Below, piece after piece: positions 1 through 9,557 of a DNA stretch of 64,000 nucleotides; position 1 is the stretch's first letter, and each line of letters opens with the position of its first letter. The stretch covers positions 1 through 64,000 of the forward strand of contig NZ_CP009356.1 of the NCBI RefSeq assembly GCF_000772105.1, written 5' to 3'. The translations under genes were made by a program, and so were the position numbers. Below the pieces are notes generated by a model. The model made no database searches, was not told where the DNA came from, and was given only the letters and a program-made list of their open reading frames with translations. This DNA is from Vibrio tubiashii ATCC 19109. GTDB taxonomy: Bacteria; Pseudomonadota; Gammaproteobacteria; Enterobacterales; Vibrionaceae.

Positions 1-1068
1 ATGAGTACGAACCCTAAGAACTTACCGAAGCACATCAAGAAAGGCCATGAATTGGTTTTCTCTCAGCAGGATCTGACTGCTCGTGAGGCAAACTTGTTTG
101 GTCTGATGGTGGCGAACATGAAACCTGAAGATTGGGACAATCAAGGCAAGACACCTGAATACCGATTTACGGCGTCTCAATTGTCCGAGTGGTTGGGATT
201 AAACAATCGTGCGATTGGCTCTCAGTTAAAGCAGGTTGTCAGCCGTTTGGCATCACGAAAGATTGGGATCATTATTGAGAAGCAAGGCGACACGGAATTT
301 GAATTCACGCCTTTATTCAAAAAGGCGACGTACAAAGATCGTGTCCTGACATTGATCCCCAATGATGCGCTATCAAAAGAGTACATCGAGTACAACCAAG
401 GTTTCTCGTTGATCAACACCAAAAGTTTTTTGGGGCTCAAGCGTGAGTACACCAAGCGTCTGTATGAGATCTTGTCACGTTTTAAAACGGATGGAACCAA
501 CTTGAAGCCGATCGAGATCGATGATCTAAGGGCCTTTATGGGTTTGCTCAATGAAGACGGCTCTCTCAAGGCCAATAAAAGCTCCTTTAAGAACACCAGC
601 GTATTTCTGTCACGGTGCATCAAGGAGAGTATTGAAGAGTTAAGTGAAGATCCCAAGACCAGTAAAGAGATTTTGTTCTTGGAATCAGAAGACGGTTTGG
701 GGATCCGTCTGCACAAGCATGGCCGTAACATTCACGCGGTCGAGTTCTTGTATCGTTGGATAAACAACGCTAACCCCGCGCAAAAGCTGCATTTTGAGGA
801 CGCCAAACGCAATATTACCCGGTTGGAGACCAAGCGTTTAACCACGGATGAGCCGTTGACAACAGAAGAGCTGGAGCTGCTGTCTTACTCGTATCGTTCA
901 ATCGATGAAGACGATAAAGCGGCATTTGTTGACCAAGCGCTAATGAGTCGTCAAAGCAGTGGCAATGGCGACGTAACGCCTGAACTGGTCGACGGTGACG
1001 ACGACGACAAGTCTTTCCTCGATAAATTGGCGGAGCTGGAGCGTATTAACGGCGCTAAAGGTTATTGA
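1..1068 (+). CDS. Replication initiator protein, Rep_3 (RepB-like) family
   Basis: Likely plasmid replication initiator that binds origin iterons and recruits the host replisome. The 355-residue protein has the tandem winged-helix layout of Rep_3 proteins: an N-terminal segment with LTAREANLFGLM (about residues 26-37), a middle Y-x-K-R-L-Y-E-I-L-S-R-F motif (about 149-160) and an IDDLRAFMGL segment (about 173-182). The acidic tail after residue 300 is low complexity. Its ATG is the first base of the window, so ribosome binding site and iterons are not visible. The partner genes parA and parB follow on the same strand. I assign the family from motif pattern and context; it is clearly not the longer RctB of Vibrio chromosome II. 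Confidence 0.8.
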   Translation: MSTNPKNLPKHIKKGHELVFSQQDLTAREANLFGLMVANMKPEDWDNQGKTPEYRFTASQLSEWLGLNNRAIGSQLKQVVSRLASRKIGIIIEKQGDTEFEFTPLFKKATYKDRVLTLIPNDALSKEYIEYNQGFSLINTKSFLGLKREYTKRLYEILSRFKTDGTNLKPIEIDDLRAFMGLLNEDGSLKANKSSFKNTSVFLSRCIKESIEELSEDPKTSKEILFLESEDGLGIRLHKHGRNIHAVEFLYRWINNANPAQKLHFEDAKRNITRLETKRLTTDEPLTTEELELLSYSYRSIDEDDKAAFVDQALMSRQSSGNGDVTPELVDGDDDDKSFLDKLAELERINGAKGY

Positions 1069-1084
1069 TCCAATATCACACAAG

Positions 1085-1115
1085 AAAGTTTGCTTTGAGG
1101 GTTCAAGCAAACTTT
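1085..1115. other. 11-bp perfect hairpin between rep and parA
   Basis: AAAGTTTGCTT at 1085-1095 and its exact complement AAGCAAACTTT at 1105-1115 enclose a 9-base loop. The right arm runs into a short T stretch (1113-1116), so it could end rep transcription, but it could also be a binding site for ParA, ParB or Rep. It lies just upstream of the proposed parA promoter. Confidence 0.6.
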
Positions 1116-1181
1116 TCTGTCGACTATCTCTCCCCTACTCCGCGAAAACGACAATATATTTAGGCATTCCATCATTTTTTG

Positions 1182-1211
1182 TTGTGTGAAATGAAAAATA
1201 GAGGATATACT
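1182..1211 (+). promoter_or_regulatory. Candidate parA promoter
   Basis: TTGTGT (1182-1187) and TATACT (1206-1211) are 18 bases apart. This places a transcript start near 1218, upstream of the ATG at 1239 but downstream of the TTG at 1179 that would give a longer ParA. By eye only. Confidence 0.35.
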
Positions 1212-1238
1212 AAATCCAGAAACTTGGTGGAGATAGAA

Positions 1239-2438
1239 ATGGATACTCTGCAAACTACTGCAACCTTTCAGAATTTAAAAGAAGGGGCGGATCGCTACAT
1301 TAAGCGCCGCAATCTTCGTTTGTTGGCAAATCATCGCAAAGAGTTACGCAACTTTACTCGTGCCGAAGCATCGGTGTATTTGGGCATCGATGCAAAAACC
1401 TTAGACAAGTACGTGGCAACGGCGGGCATCGATCCTCGTCGCCATGAAGACTCTCAATGGTCGATAGACATTGGTGAGATGTATCAAGTCCGTGATCTGC
1501 TACCTGAAGCTTTACGCAAAGATCCAAAATTTGTCCGCCAGTCGAATCAGAAGATGCAGGTTTTGGTGATCCAGAATCAAAAAGGCGGTGTGGGTAAAAC
1601 GGTCTCTGCGGCTACCATCGCCTCCGGCTTGGCAACGGAATTTCACCAAGAATACCGTGTTGGGTTGATTGATATGGACGGCCAGGCAACGTTGTCTATG
1701 TACTACGCACCTGAATCCGAGCTTGAAGGCTGCCTATCCATTGGCGATCTGATGATGCGCAATTTTGAGTTGGATGAAGGCGAAACCTTTGAGCAAGCGG
1801 TGTCTGAGTCGTTTCTTGAAACGACAATCCCAAATTTACGCATCTTACCGGCGTCGCAAACAGACCGGGCGATTGAAGGCTGGTTTCATGAGCAGGTGTT
1901 CAGTCAGAAGCTCGCCACGCCGTACTCTTTGTTGAGTGACATTATCGCTTCGGTTCAAGATGAATTCGATATCTTGATCATCGATACCCCGCCTTCGTTG
2001 GGGTACGCGACGTACAATGCGTATTATGCGGCAAGCAGTGTGGTCTTCCCGTTGTCGATCACTGAAAATGATATCGACGCAACGTGCTCTTATTTCAGCT
2101 ACATTCCTCAAGTCTGGGCACTGTTAGCCAACGCCGAGCACCAAGGCTACGATTTTATGAAAATCTTGCTGACCAATCACAGAGACAGTTCGACAACCAC
2201 AGAGCTGATGAACAGTTTGTACGATCATTTCTCCACCTATTTGTATTCGAAGGAATTCAAGCACAGTGAAGCCGTTCGTCAGTCTTCTTCGCTGCTGTCG
2301 ACGGTATTCGACATGTCTAAGAGCGAATACCCTAAGAGCAAGGCGACCTTTCAAGGGGCGCAGCAGAATGCGTATGAAGTCACCAGTCAGATACTGCGCG
2401 ACATCGTGAATGTATGGCGTGAAGAGGAGCAAGACTAA
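1239..2438 (+). CDS. parA: ParA partition ATPase (type Ia, N-terminal HTH)
   Basis: Plasmid partition ATPase of 399 residues. The N-terminal region (residues 1-105) carries an HTH-like segment (RAEASVYLGIDAKTLDKYV), as in P1/P7-type ParA proteins that repress their own operon. The deviant Walker A is KGGVGKT at 115-121, followed by IDMDGQA at about 144-150 and a Walker B region IIDTPPSLGY. I chose ATG 1239 because GGTGGAG lies just upstream and the likely promoter lies between it and the earlier TTG at 1179. The stop overlaps the parB start by one base (TAATG), so the pair is translationally coupled. Confidence 0.9.
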   Translation: MDTLQTTATFQNLKEGADRYIKRRNLRLLANHRKELRNFTRAEASVYLGIDAKTLDKYVATAGIDPRRHEDSQWSIDIGEMYQVRDLLPEALRKDPKFVRQSNQKMQVLVIQNQKGGVGKTVSAATIASGLATEFHQEYRVGLIDMDGQATLSMYYAPESELEGCLSIGDLMMRNFELDEGETFEQAVSESFLETTIPNLRILPASQTDRAIEGWFHEQVFSQKLATPYSLLSDIIASVQDEFDILIIDTPPSLGYATYNAYYAASSVVFPLSITENDIDATCSYFSYIPQVWALLANAEHQGYDFMKILLTNHRDSSTTTELMNSLYDHFSTYLYSKEFKHSEAVRQSSSLLSTVFDMSKSEYPKSKATFQGAQQNAYEVTSQILRDIVNVWREEEQD

Positions 2439-3517
2439 TGGCAAAAAAACGTGGCGCGATCAGTCCGTTAGGCAACACCGTTGGATCTGAAGAAGCGCAG
2501 AAAAACGCCCGTGAAGCCAATCTAGAGTCACTGAGCCGTCAATTGAGCTCTGAGTTGGAAAAAGCCGGAGAAAGCACGCACGCGTTCTTAGCGCGCCAAT
2601 TTGGCCTGGAATCGGTGGGTCAGGCGGTGGAATGGCGGCTTGCTTCGGGACAGTGTGTTCAATTTCACGAAGTGACCCTCTCTTATGAACAGGTTAAGCA
2701 AGACACTTTTGTCACCTTTGACATTAATGGTCGCGATCAGTCGCTGCTAACCCCGGAGTCGTTAGCTGATCTGGATTCACTGGAATATCAGCAGTTTTAC
2801 CCTGCGGTTGGTCGTGAAGTCGAAGGGAAAATTGATATCCTTGATGGCTCTCGACGTCGTGCTTGGTTTTTGCTCCAGCAAGGGAAAGTGGCCACATTTC
2901 GTTTATTGGTGACCAAAGCCACCATAACGGTCAATGACGCTAAAGCGCTTGCCAAGCAATTGCAAACGGCCAAAGAGCATAACCCAAGAGAGATTGGTCT
3001 ACAGTGTCTGACCCTTATGCAGCAGGATGGGCGCACTCAGGAAGACGTTGCGAAAATGCTCAACATCAGTCGACAAAGCGTGGGTCGTGCGGTAAAGGCG
3101 GCCAGTATCGATGAACGGCTCATCGCCCTCTTCCCAGTTGTGAATGAGCTTTCTCACACCGACTATGAACTTTTGCACAAAGTCATGAAGCATTTTGAGT
3201 CGTTGCCAGATAAGCTGTCTCACTTCATCGAGAGCCTGAGTTCGGAGTCCCCTCAAGCGTCTGAGGTGGACAATCGCAAAGAGCAGCGCGTCGAACAGAT
3301 CAAAGCGGCGCTCAAGTTCGAAACGGCGAAGACGAAAACCGAGAGCGATGTCGTGATCACGCCACTGACAACGTTTTCTTCGAAAAGCATGTACGCCAGA
3401 AAACGCATTAAGGGCCGTGCCTTTAGTTACGAGTTTGCGCGTTTGCCTAAGTCAGTGCAAGAGTCACTCGATGAGGCGATTGCCTCTGTACTGAGTGACT
3501 ATCAGCAAGACAAATAG
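2438..3517 (+). CDS. parB: ParB partition protein
   Basis: Centromere-binding partner of ParA, 359 residues. A helix-turn-helix (EDVAKMLNISRQSVGRAV) sits at about residues 199-218. The N-terminal part contains the ParB/Srx-like segment with GSRRRAW near residue 137-143, and the C-terminal 70 residues are the likely dimer domain. It starts inside the parA stop codon. A strong terminator follows 27 bases after the stop. No parS site is obvious next to the gene; the palindromes of the 121-bp array starting 1.8 kb downstream are one candidate. Confidence 0.88.
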   Translation: MAKKRGAISPLGNTVGSEEAQKNAREANLESLSRQLSSELEKAGESTHAFLARQFGLESVGQAVEWRLASGQCVQFHEVTLSYEQVKQDTFVTFDINGRDQSLLTPESLADLDSLEYQQFYPAVGREVEGKIDILDGSRRRAWFLLQQGKVATFRLLVTKATITVNDAKALAKQLQTAKEHNPREIGLQCLTLMQQDGRTQEDVAKMLNISRQSVGRAVKAASIDERLIALFPVVNELSHTDYELLHKVMKHFESLPDKLSHFIESLSSESPQASEVDNRKEQRVEQIKAALKFETAKTKTESDVVITPLTTFSSKSMYARKRIKGRAFSYEFARLPKSVQESLDEAIASVLSDYQQDK

Positions 3518-3544
3518 CGCTGACGCGACTCTGTCCCCTGAAAG

Positions 3545-3577
3545 CCTGATCTCCTGTCGTGGTGATCAGGTTTTTTT
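3545..3577 (+). terminator. Intrinsic terminator of the parAB operon
   Basis: CCTGATC (3545-3551) pairs with GATCAGG (3564-3570) and is followed by seven T residues. It lies directly after parB and before the convergent MFS gene. Confidence 0.85.
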
Positions 3578-3623
3578 GTGCCCGTTTTTTGGAGGGAGAC
3601 AGTGTGATGCTCTTAAAGTCGCG

Positions 3624-4778
3624 TTACTTCGGCTGCGGAATGCGTTTGACGACAAGAAGCGCAATGATTGCAAACACGGCCGCCAAGGCGAAGCTCCACT
3701 CTGCGCCGTAGTGTTCACCCAGTGTGGTGATGATGAAGGGCGCGATCGCCCCGCCGAGCCATCGGATGAAATTATAGGCGGCAGAAGAAACCGACGTGTC
3801 ACAATTGGGGGTTTCCAACGCCAGCTCAGTAAACAGCGTATTCACGATCCCAAAACAAGCGCCACACAAGATGACTCCGGCGCAGAGCCAGCCGCGCTGC
3901 GGGACGGTTGATTGGACCAACCACGCCATTAGCAGCATAAGAATAAACAGCACCACCATGCACACGGTTAAAATGGTTTTCGGCGTTTGGTGCGTTTTCC
4001 ATTTTGAGGTCACGATGGTGGATGTGATGGCGAGCGCCAATCCCCAGCCGAAAAACACCAGTCCGACGCTGACTACACCGAGGTGAAGAACGAAGGGAGC
4101 GTAGGCAAGAATGGTAAAGAACACAAAGTTGTAAAAAAATGCCGCCACGCTGATGTTGAGTAAATTGGGGGTTCGCAGTGCTTTGAGGGCGACCAACCCT
4201 CTCCCGGGGTGCCGCTGTGAGGGGGTACGTGGCACCCACTTAGTGACAGCGCCTCCAGCAACCAGCATTAAGACTGCCGTTCCAACAAATGGGTAGCGCC
4301 AAGACATTTGACCAAGTGCGGCTCCCAATAGCGGCCCACAGGCAATGCCAGCGCCCAATGCGGCTTCATAATACTTAATAGGGCGAGCACGATTATCGTG
4401 TGACAATGTCACCAGCAAGGTGAGTGCAGTGGCCACAAACAAGGCATTGCCCAGCCCCCACCCACTTCGATAGCCAATCAATTGATAGACCGATGTTGCT
4501 GTTCCGCAGGCTAAGGCAAACAGAGAAATCGCGATGGATCCAAGCACCATGGTTCTTTTGAGTCCTAGGTGGTTCGCGGTATAGTCGGTGGCCAGCATCA
4601 TAATGGCGGTGATAAAAAAGTAGCTCGAAAAGAGCAGCGAAACTTGACTGGGAGTGGCGTGCAGTCCTTGAGATATCGACACCAAAATGGGGTCGACCAA
4701 TCCGATCCCCATAAAGCCGACAATCGTTGCAATGAGCACGGCTCTAATCGCTAACCTATTTGAAGGGATGAGGGTCAT
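3624..4778 (-). CDS. MFS drug/metabolite transporter (DHA1-like)
   Basis: Inner-membrane major facilitator of 384 residues with about twelve hydrophobic segments spread over its whole length. A loop after the second segment reads HLGLKRTMVLG, the typical motif A region (G-x-x-x-D/R-R/K), and the second half starts after a basic loop around residue 190. The substrate cannot be read from sequence; an arabinose or drug efflux-like role is common in this group. I use ATG 4778 because AGGAGG precedes it by four bases; the frame stays open upstream to 4862 without a better site. It is convergent with parB and stands alone. It is unrelated in sequence pattern to the fused MFS protein of the T6SS locus. 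Confidence 0.8.
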   Translation of the reverse strand: MTLIPSNRLAIRAVLIATIVGFMGIGLVDPILVSISQGLHATPSQVSLLFSSYFFITAIMMLATDYTANHLGLKRTMVLGSIAISLFALACGTATSVYQLIGYRSGWGLGNALFVATALTLLVTLSHDNRARPIKYYEAALGAGIACGPLLGAALGQMSWRYPFVGTAVLMLVAGGAVTKWVPRTPSQRHPGRGLVALKALRTPNLLNISVAAFFYNFVFFTILAYAPFVLHLGVVSVGLVFFGWGLALAITSTIVTSKWKTHQTPKTILTVCMVVLFILMLLMAWLVQSTVPQRGWLCAGVILCGACFGIVNTLFTELALETPNCDTSVSSAAYNFIRWLGGAIAPFIITTLGEHYGAEWSFALAAVFAIIALLVVKRIPQPK

Positions 4779-5339
4779 GGTTCCTCCTGTGTTGGGTGGA
4801 ATCAATCCGATAGGCTTCGTCAGCCTACGGGGTTGTTTTGTATCGAGTGGTAGATGACTCAATTTTGCGATGACGTCAGGCGGCAGATCCAGTTATTCAT
4901 ATTTATTATTGCTTACGGTCGCTTGACTTGTGTTGAGGTAACGGTCGTGGTGCCACTTTCTTTGACGACTCAGCCTCACTCATTCCTTAAGATGAGCGTG
5001 ATGGTCAATCGAACGCAGGGCATAGGCGACAAACTAGGCTAGAAATAAGGGACACCACACGGCATTAATCTCCTCCTCTCTAGTCGATAAAGACACGTTA
5101 CTACACATGGAATTTGGTTTGTTTTCTGCATAACAACGCTCATCGGTGGCGACACCCACGCATACCGCTGCAGAGAGGCCGGGAGATGACGGCAAAAAAG
5201 CGTCTCAACGCTTGTGCGAAATCGTCCGTGTAACGGGTGTATTGGTCTGTAGAACAGTGTTGAGTTTTCTTGCTGATCCCCAATTGCCCCTGCGCTCTAG
5301 CTCGGTCCAAGGCTTTAAGCGTGGTAGTGGCTGTTGAGA
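4779..5339. other. Gene-free stretch upstream of the tandem array
   Basis: About 560 bases between the MFS start and the first repeat-like sequence. Only short ORFs without ribosome binding sites occur. The last 60 bases (from about 5277) already resemble a decayed repeat unit. I see no clear promoter, RNA gene or insertion sequence. Confidence 0.5.
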
Positions 5340-6610
5340 TGACGTTCGTGCCCGTATCGTGTGAAGGCCGACCGCCCTCACCTCCCATAGAATGTTGTCA
5401 ATGCTCAGGCTGGGCATCATGCCGAGCGCAAGAATGGCACGGTGGTTGAGTTGGCGTTCGTCGAGTCTCTGCCGGTGATGCGTGAAGGCCGGCCGACCTC
5501 CCCTCCCCTAGAATGTTGTCAATGCTCAGGCTGGGCATCGTGCCTAGCGCAAGAATGGCGTGGCGGTTGAGCTGCCGTTTGTCGAATGACTTCCAGTGGA
5601 GTGTGAAGGCAAGCCGCCCTCACTTCCCATAGAATGTTGTCAATGCTCAGGCTGGGCATCATGCCTAGCGCAAGAATAGCGGTGGTTGAGTTGGCATTCG
5701 TCGAATGACTGCAAGTGGCGTGTGAAGGCAGGCCACCCTCACTTCCCATAGAGTGTTGTCAATGCTCAGGCTGGGCATCATTGCTTAGCGCAAGAATGGC
5801 GTTGTGGTTGAGCTGCCGTTTGTCGAGCCTCTGCCGGTGATGCGTGAAGACAGGCCGCCCTCACCTCCCCTAGAATGTTGTCAATGCTCAGGCTGGGCAT
5901 CATGCTTAGCGCAAGAATGACGTGGTGGTTGAGCTGCCGTTTGTCGAGCCTCTGCCGGTGATGCGTGAAGGCAGGCCGCCCTCACTTCCCATAGAATACT
6001 GTCAATGCTCAGGCTGGGCATCATGCCTAGCGCAAGAATGGCGTGGTGGTTGAGCTGCCGTTTGTCGAGCCTCTGCCGGTGATGCGTGAAGGCAGGCCGC
6101 CCTCACTTCCCATAGAATACTGTCAATGCTCAGGCTGGGCATCATGCCGAGCGCAAGAATGGCGTGGTGGTTGAGCTGCCGTTTGTCGAGTGTTTGCCAG
6201 TAATGTGTGAAGACCGCCCGCCCTCACCTGCCATAGAATGTTGTCAATGCTCAGGCTGGGCATTATGTCTAGCGCAAGAATGGCGTGGTGGTTGAGCTCC
6301 CGTTTGTCGAGTGTTTGCCAGTAATGCGTGAAGGCCGCCCGCCCCCACCTCCCCTAGAATGTTGTCAATGCTCAGGCTGGGCATCATGCCTAGCGCAAGA
6401 ATAGCGTGGTGGTTGAGTTGGTATTCGTCGAGTTTCTGCCAGTGGTGCGTGAAGGCAGGCCGCTCTCACCTGCCTTAGAATGTTGTCAATGCCCAGGCTG
6501 GGCATTATGCCTAGCGCAAGAATAGCGGTGGCGGCTGAACTGCCGTTTGCCGAGGGCTTGTCAGTATTGCGTGAAGAAAAATCTCCCTTACCTGCCTTGG
6601 AACGATGTCA
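5340..6610. repeat. Tandem array of about ten 121-bp units with a conserved palindrome
   Basis: The core TCAATGCTCAGGCTGGGCAT begins at 5398, 5519, 5640, 5759, 5881, 6002, 6123, 6244, 6365 and, with one change, 6486. A decayed copy starts at 6608. Spacing is 121 bases with occasional 119 or 122. Each unit holds an imperfect palindrome (ATGC-T-CAG-G-CTG-G-GCAT) that becomes perfect in the 6486 copy (ATGCCCAGGCTGGGCAT). In several units it is followed by an overlapping perfect one, GGCATCATGCC. A period of 121 is not a multiple of three, so the array is not a repeated protein. It is not an attC/VCR array: the RYYYAAC and GTTRRRY boundary motifs are absent. Confidence 0.95.
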
Positions 6611-6777
6611 ATGAGCCGTCGCTGTTGGCTTTTTCATAGAACTGGGCAACCTGCTTATGACGCGATGCGCATCACCGACGTAAGTCATTAATGTCTAATA
6701 AAGCATAATGAATATAGCGTAAGGCGCGTGAGAGCTAACATCGGACTGTAACTTCAACCTTGAGTAAGGAGCTTTGG

Positions 6778-8223
6778 ATGAAAGTACAATCTGAACCAGC
6801 CGCAACGTTCGCGTATAAAACCAAAATGGTAGAGCCAATTACTCTCTTGACGAGAAAAGAGCGAGAATTGGCGCTAGAGAAATGCGGTTATAACCCCTTT
6901 GGTCTACAAAGCCGAGAAGTCTATATCGACCTACACACGGATTCTGGAACGAGTGCTTTGAGTCAAGAGCAATGGGCGGCGTTGATGATAGGAGATGAAG
7001 CCTATTCTGGTAGTCGTAGCTTCGAAGCGTTAGAAGAGTCGGTTGCTAAGGTGTTCGGCTATCAACACTTCGTGCCTACTCACCAAGGGCGTGGAGCTGA
7101 AAAAATTCTGTTCCCTCTTTTAGTGAAGCGATGGAGAGAAATGCGTGGTCACGCGGTTAGCAACAGCAAACCGATCTTTATCTCGAACTTCCACTTTGAT
7201 ACGACTGCTGCGCATGTAGAGCTTGCTGGTGCTAAAGCGTTAAACAGCGTTGTGGATGAAGCCTATGACACAGAGGCCGAGTTTCCTTTCAAAGGAAATA
7301 TGTGTTTGGTTAAATTGCAGAAACAAATTGACCAATATGGCGCGCAAGCCATCGCCGGTATAGTGATGACTGTGACCTGCAACAGTATGGGAGGTCAGCC
7401 AGTATCGATGGAGAATTTGCGTCAAGTGTATGAGTTGGCGCATGGGTACCGTATACCTGTGGTGATTGACTCTGCCAGATTTGCCGAAAACGCGTACTTC
7501 ATTAAGCAACGTGAAGAGGGCTATGCCGACAGCGCCATCATCGATATTGTTCGTGAAATGTATGAATACAGTGACATGTTAACGCTGTCAGCGAAAAAAG
7601 ACCCAATGGTCAACATCGGTGGATTGCTTGCTGTTAAGCAGAACGAAGATCTGTTCCGCCAAGTCCAAATGCTGTGTATCGTTAATGAAGGGTTTGTTAG
7701 TTACGGTGGGCTTGCAGGGCGTGATATTCAATGCCTCGCCGTCGGTTTGCTAGAAGCCGTAGACGAAAATTACCTGAGAGCGCGAATTGCGCAAGTAGAG
7801 TACTTTGGTCAATTGCTTAAAGACGCGGGTATCCCAATACAAACTCCGGTGGGGGGACACGCAATCTTTATCAATGCGGGGCTGTTGTTGCCACATATAC
7901 CGCCAGGGCAGTTTCCTGGTCATGCACTTGCCAACGCGCTGTATCTCGAAGGTGGGATTCGTACTGCGGAGATTGGCTCTTTTCTGCTAGGCCGTGATCC
8001 AGAGACTGGGATGCAAAAAACCAGTGAAGTTGAATTGACGAGATTGGCAATCCCTAGGCGGGTATATTCTAATGAACAGCTTATCTATGTTGTTGACGTG
8101 TTGAAGAAAATCAAAGCCCATGCGAAAAATATTGTTGGCTATGAGTTTACTTATGAACCACCAGTACTTCGTCATTTTCTTGCGCGCTTAAAGCCAGCAG
8201 GAAAATTGAACAGCATTGATTAA
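6778..8223 (+). CDS. tnaA: Tryptophanase (beta-eliminating lyase)
   Basis: PLP enzyme that splits L-tryptophan into indole, pyruvate and ammonia. The 481-residue length and motifs match TnaA: TDSGT near the N terminus, [35 protein letters not shown] and SAKKD, whose second Lys (about residue 274) should hold PLP. Tyrosine phenol-lyase shares the fold, but its phenol-binding Arg segment (MERG) reads AEIG here, as in tryptophanase. ATG 6778 has AAGGAG six bases upstream; an upstream in-frame TTG at 6760 has none. There is no recognisable tnaC leader peptide and no tnaB next to it. An aromatic amino acid permease of the same family as TnaB is encoded 9 kb away (17104-18342). Confidence 0.9.
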   Translation: MKVQSEPAATFAYKTKMVEPITLLTRKERELALEKCGYNPFGLQSREVYIDLHTDSGTSALSQEQWAALMIGDEAYSGSRSFEALEESVAKVFGYQHFVPTHQGRGAEKILFPLLVKRWREMRGHAVSNSKPIFISNFHFDTTAAHVELAGAKALNSVVDEAYDTEAEFPFKGNMCLVKLQKQIDQYGAQAIAGIVMTVTCNSMGGQPVSMENLRQVYELAHGYRIPVVIDSARFAENAYFIKQREEGYADSAIIDIVREMYEYSDMLTLSAKKDPMVNIGGLLAVKQNEDLFRQVQMLCIVNEGFVSYGGLAGRDIQCLAVGLLEAVDENYLRARIAQVEYFGQLLKDAGIPIQTPVGGHAIFINAGLLLPHIPPGQFPGHALANALYLEGGIRTAEIGSFLLGRDPETGMQKTSEVELTRLAIPRRVYSNEQLIYVVDVLKKIKAHAKNIVGYEFTYEPPVLRHFLARLKPAGKLNSID

Positions 8224-8271
8224 TAGACGCAATCAAGTATCCATTGATGGATGTCTGGAGGAGGATCGAAA

Positions 8272-8439
8272 ATGATTGACGATGCTCGTCTGTCTGTACA
8301 GCAACCTCCTTCATCACATCATTCTACACATGGCTTGAATCATAAGAGTTCTGAAATTTCTATGGCTGGGATAAGAGATGCCCATTATCGTGAGACGACG
8401 TCAGGTGGAGGCAATAGCCTCGACCTCGACTCGTCTTGA
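8272..8439 (+). CDS. Possible small protein of 55 residues, unknown
   Basis: A short ORF starting MIDDARLSVQQPP, preceded by a very good ribosome binding site (GGAGGAGG, seven bases before ATG). It lies 48 bases after tnaA and its last 80 bases run antisense to the end of the winged-helix gene at 8360-9076. Composition is polar, rich in Ser and His, with no domain I recognise. The ribosome site is the main argument; it may also be chance. Confidence 0.3.
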   Translation: MIDDARLSVQQPPSSHHSTHGLNHKSSEISMAGIRDAHYRETTSGGGNSLDLDSS

Positions 8440-9076
8440 TCAATTTCTCGCCAAACGTGCGAGACAGCTTTTTGCGTAACCGGCATATTAAGACGCGAAT
8501 AGAGGCTTGCTGATTGAGAGAATCTTCACGAATTGCAATGGTAATGTCGCTCATTGAAACGGGGGCATTACAATGGACGAACAAGTAGGCTAGCAAGTCG
8601 AACTCGCTGGTTGTTAATAAGGCATGTTGACGACGGTAGCTTAAGCTGCGTGAATGAAAATGCAGCGTCATTCTGTCGTAAGCTAGATGGGTGTACTCAA
8701 ACTTGTGTTTCCAGTCACTGATGATTTTGTGCAGCCTTGCGTACATTGTTAACTTGGAACAAGGCAGAGACTGCCACTGGATGAGACTTTGGCAGCGAGT
8801 CTTCCGTCGAGGAGCAGGGTGTGCGATCTGTGTTACCCATAAAATTGGTGCAGTGAAATAGGGCAGTTGCGGATGAGTTGCGGTCAACCAATGCGTCAAT
8901 GACGCGAAACTTTTGGCGTAGACAATACAGTCAAAAGGATGCAATTGATCATAGTTGGCGTAGTCCCGAGGTTCGCCCACGATACTGACGCGAATATTTG
9001 ATTGAGACATGAGTTGTAAGACTTGCGCAGTACGCTGAAGGGTCTCATCAGCGATCAATAAGATTTGAATAGTCAT
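8360..9076 (-). CDS. OmpR-type winged-helix regulator with degenerate receiver
   Basis: Transcription factor of 238 residues. The C-terminal part (about 130-232) is a Trans_reg_C winged helix: LTTSEFDLLAYL, ASIRVLICRLRKKL and TSRGRGYCL are typical. The N-terminal part has the size and beta-alpha pattern of a receiver (MTIQILLIADE), but the usual acidic pair is reduced to AD, and the strand that should end in the phospho-Asp reads FDCIVYAK with Ala in the expected place. It is therefore unlikely to be phosphorylated in the normal way. No histidine kinase lies nearby. I use ATG 9076; a TTG at 9124 is the other choice and neither has a clear ribosome site. Confidence 0.7.
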   Translation of the reverse strand: MTIQILLIADETLQRTAQVLQLMSQSNIRVSIVGEPRDYANYDQLHPFDCIVYAKSFASLTHWLTATHPQLPYFTAPILWVTQIAHPAPRRKTRCQSLIQWQSLPCSKLTMYARLHKIISDWKHKFEYTHLAYDRMTLHFHSRSLSYRRQHALLTTSEFDLLAYLFVHCNAPVSMSDITIAIREDSLNQQASIRVLICRLRKKLSRTFGEKLIKTSRGRGYCLHLTSSHDNGHLLSQP

Positions 9077-9557
9077 CGGTTTTCTGCCATTACGTAAACT
9101 TGGATTATTTATGTCAATAAGCAATTAATTTCGCAATTTATTAGTGTTTTTTAAGTTGGTGAAACCACTAGTTTGACCGACAAACAACGAAACTTTTAAA
9201 ATGTCACACTGTCACGCATTGTCGACTTTGGAAGCCAATGAAACGAAAGTCTGGTGGTCGTTCCGATTTATTTGCCTCGACCTTGACGAGGTTAGGGGAG
9301 GGGGCATTACGGGCAATCGGCGCACGCATTCAGGGCTAAGGGCAATAATATAATTTAATAATTGTCAAAATGTTGCAGCGCCTTATTATATTAGCTTTGC
9401 CTTAAATAAATGAAATCTAATAATAAATAACGATAAATTATTATTAAGTTTGAATCCTTAAACGAACTCTGCAAAGTATTCGCTCTAATTAAGTAGTTGA
9501 AATAATAAAGTAAATTATTACAAATAGAGTTAGGAGTGACGGCTGAGGAGGTAAAAC
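9077..9557. other. AT-rich intergenic region between two winged-helix genes
   Basis: A stretch of about 480 bases dividing divergent regulator genes, with AT-rich runs at 9345-9500. A small hairpin, CCTCG-ACCTTGA-CGAGG (near 9275-9292), is followed by a G-rich run. Presumably it holds both promoters, but I cannot fix -10/-35 boxes with confidence. No ORF here has a ribosome binding site. Confidence 0.4.

Noticed and set aside
1179..1238. Longer ParA from TTG 1179
   Set aside because: No ribosome site, and the likely promoter lies downstream of it.
3826..4239. Second ORF of 137 residues inside the MFS gene
   Set aside because: It is a frame shadow of the transporter; hydrophobic segments of the longer frame are continuous.
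5140..5749. Minus-strand ORFs of 71-82 residues in and before the repeat array
   Set aside because: They follow from the repeat sequence; the 121-bp period shifts frame each unit and no ribosome sites are present.
5340..6610. Superintegron attC/VCR array or CRISPR array
   Set aside because: No RYYYAAC or GTTRRRY ends, no cassette genes between copies, and repeat units are contiguous, not short repeats with unique spacers.
6778..8223. Tyrosine phenol-lyase
   Set aside because: The phenol-binding Arg motif of that enzyme is replaced by the tryptophanase-type sequence.
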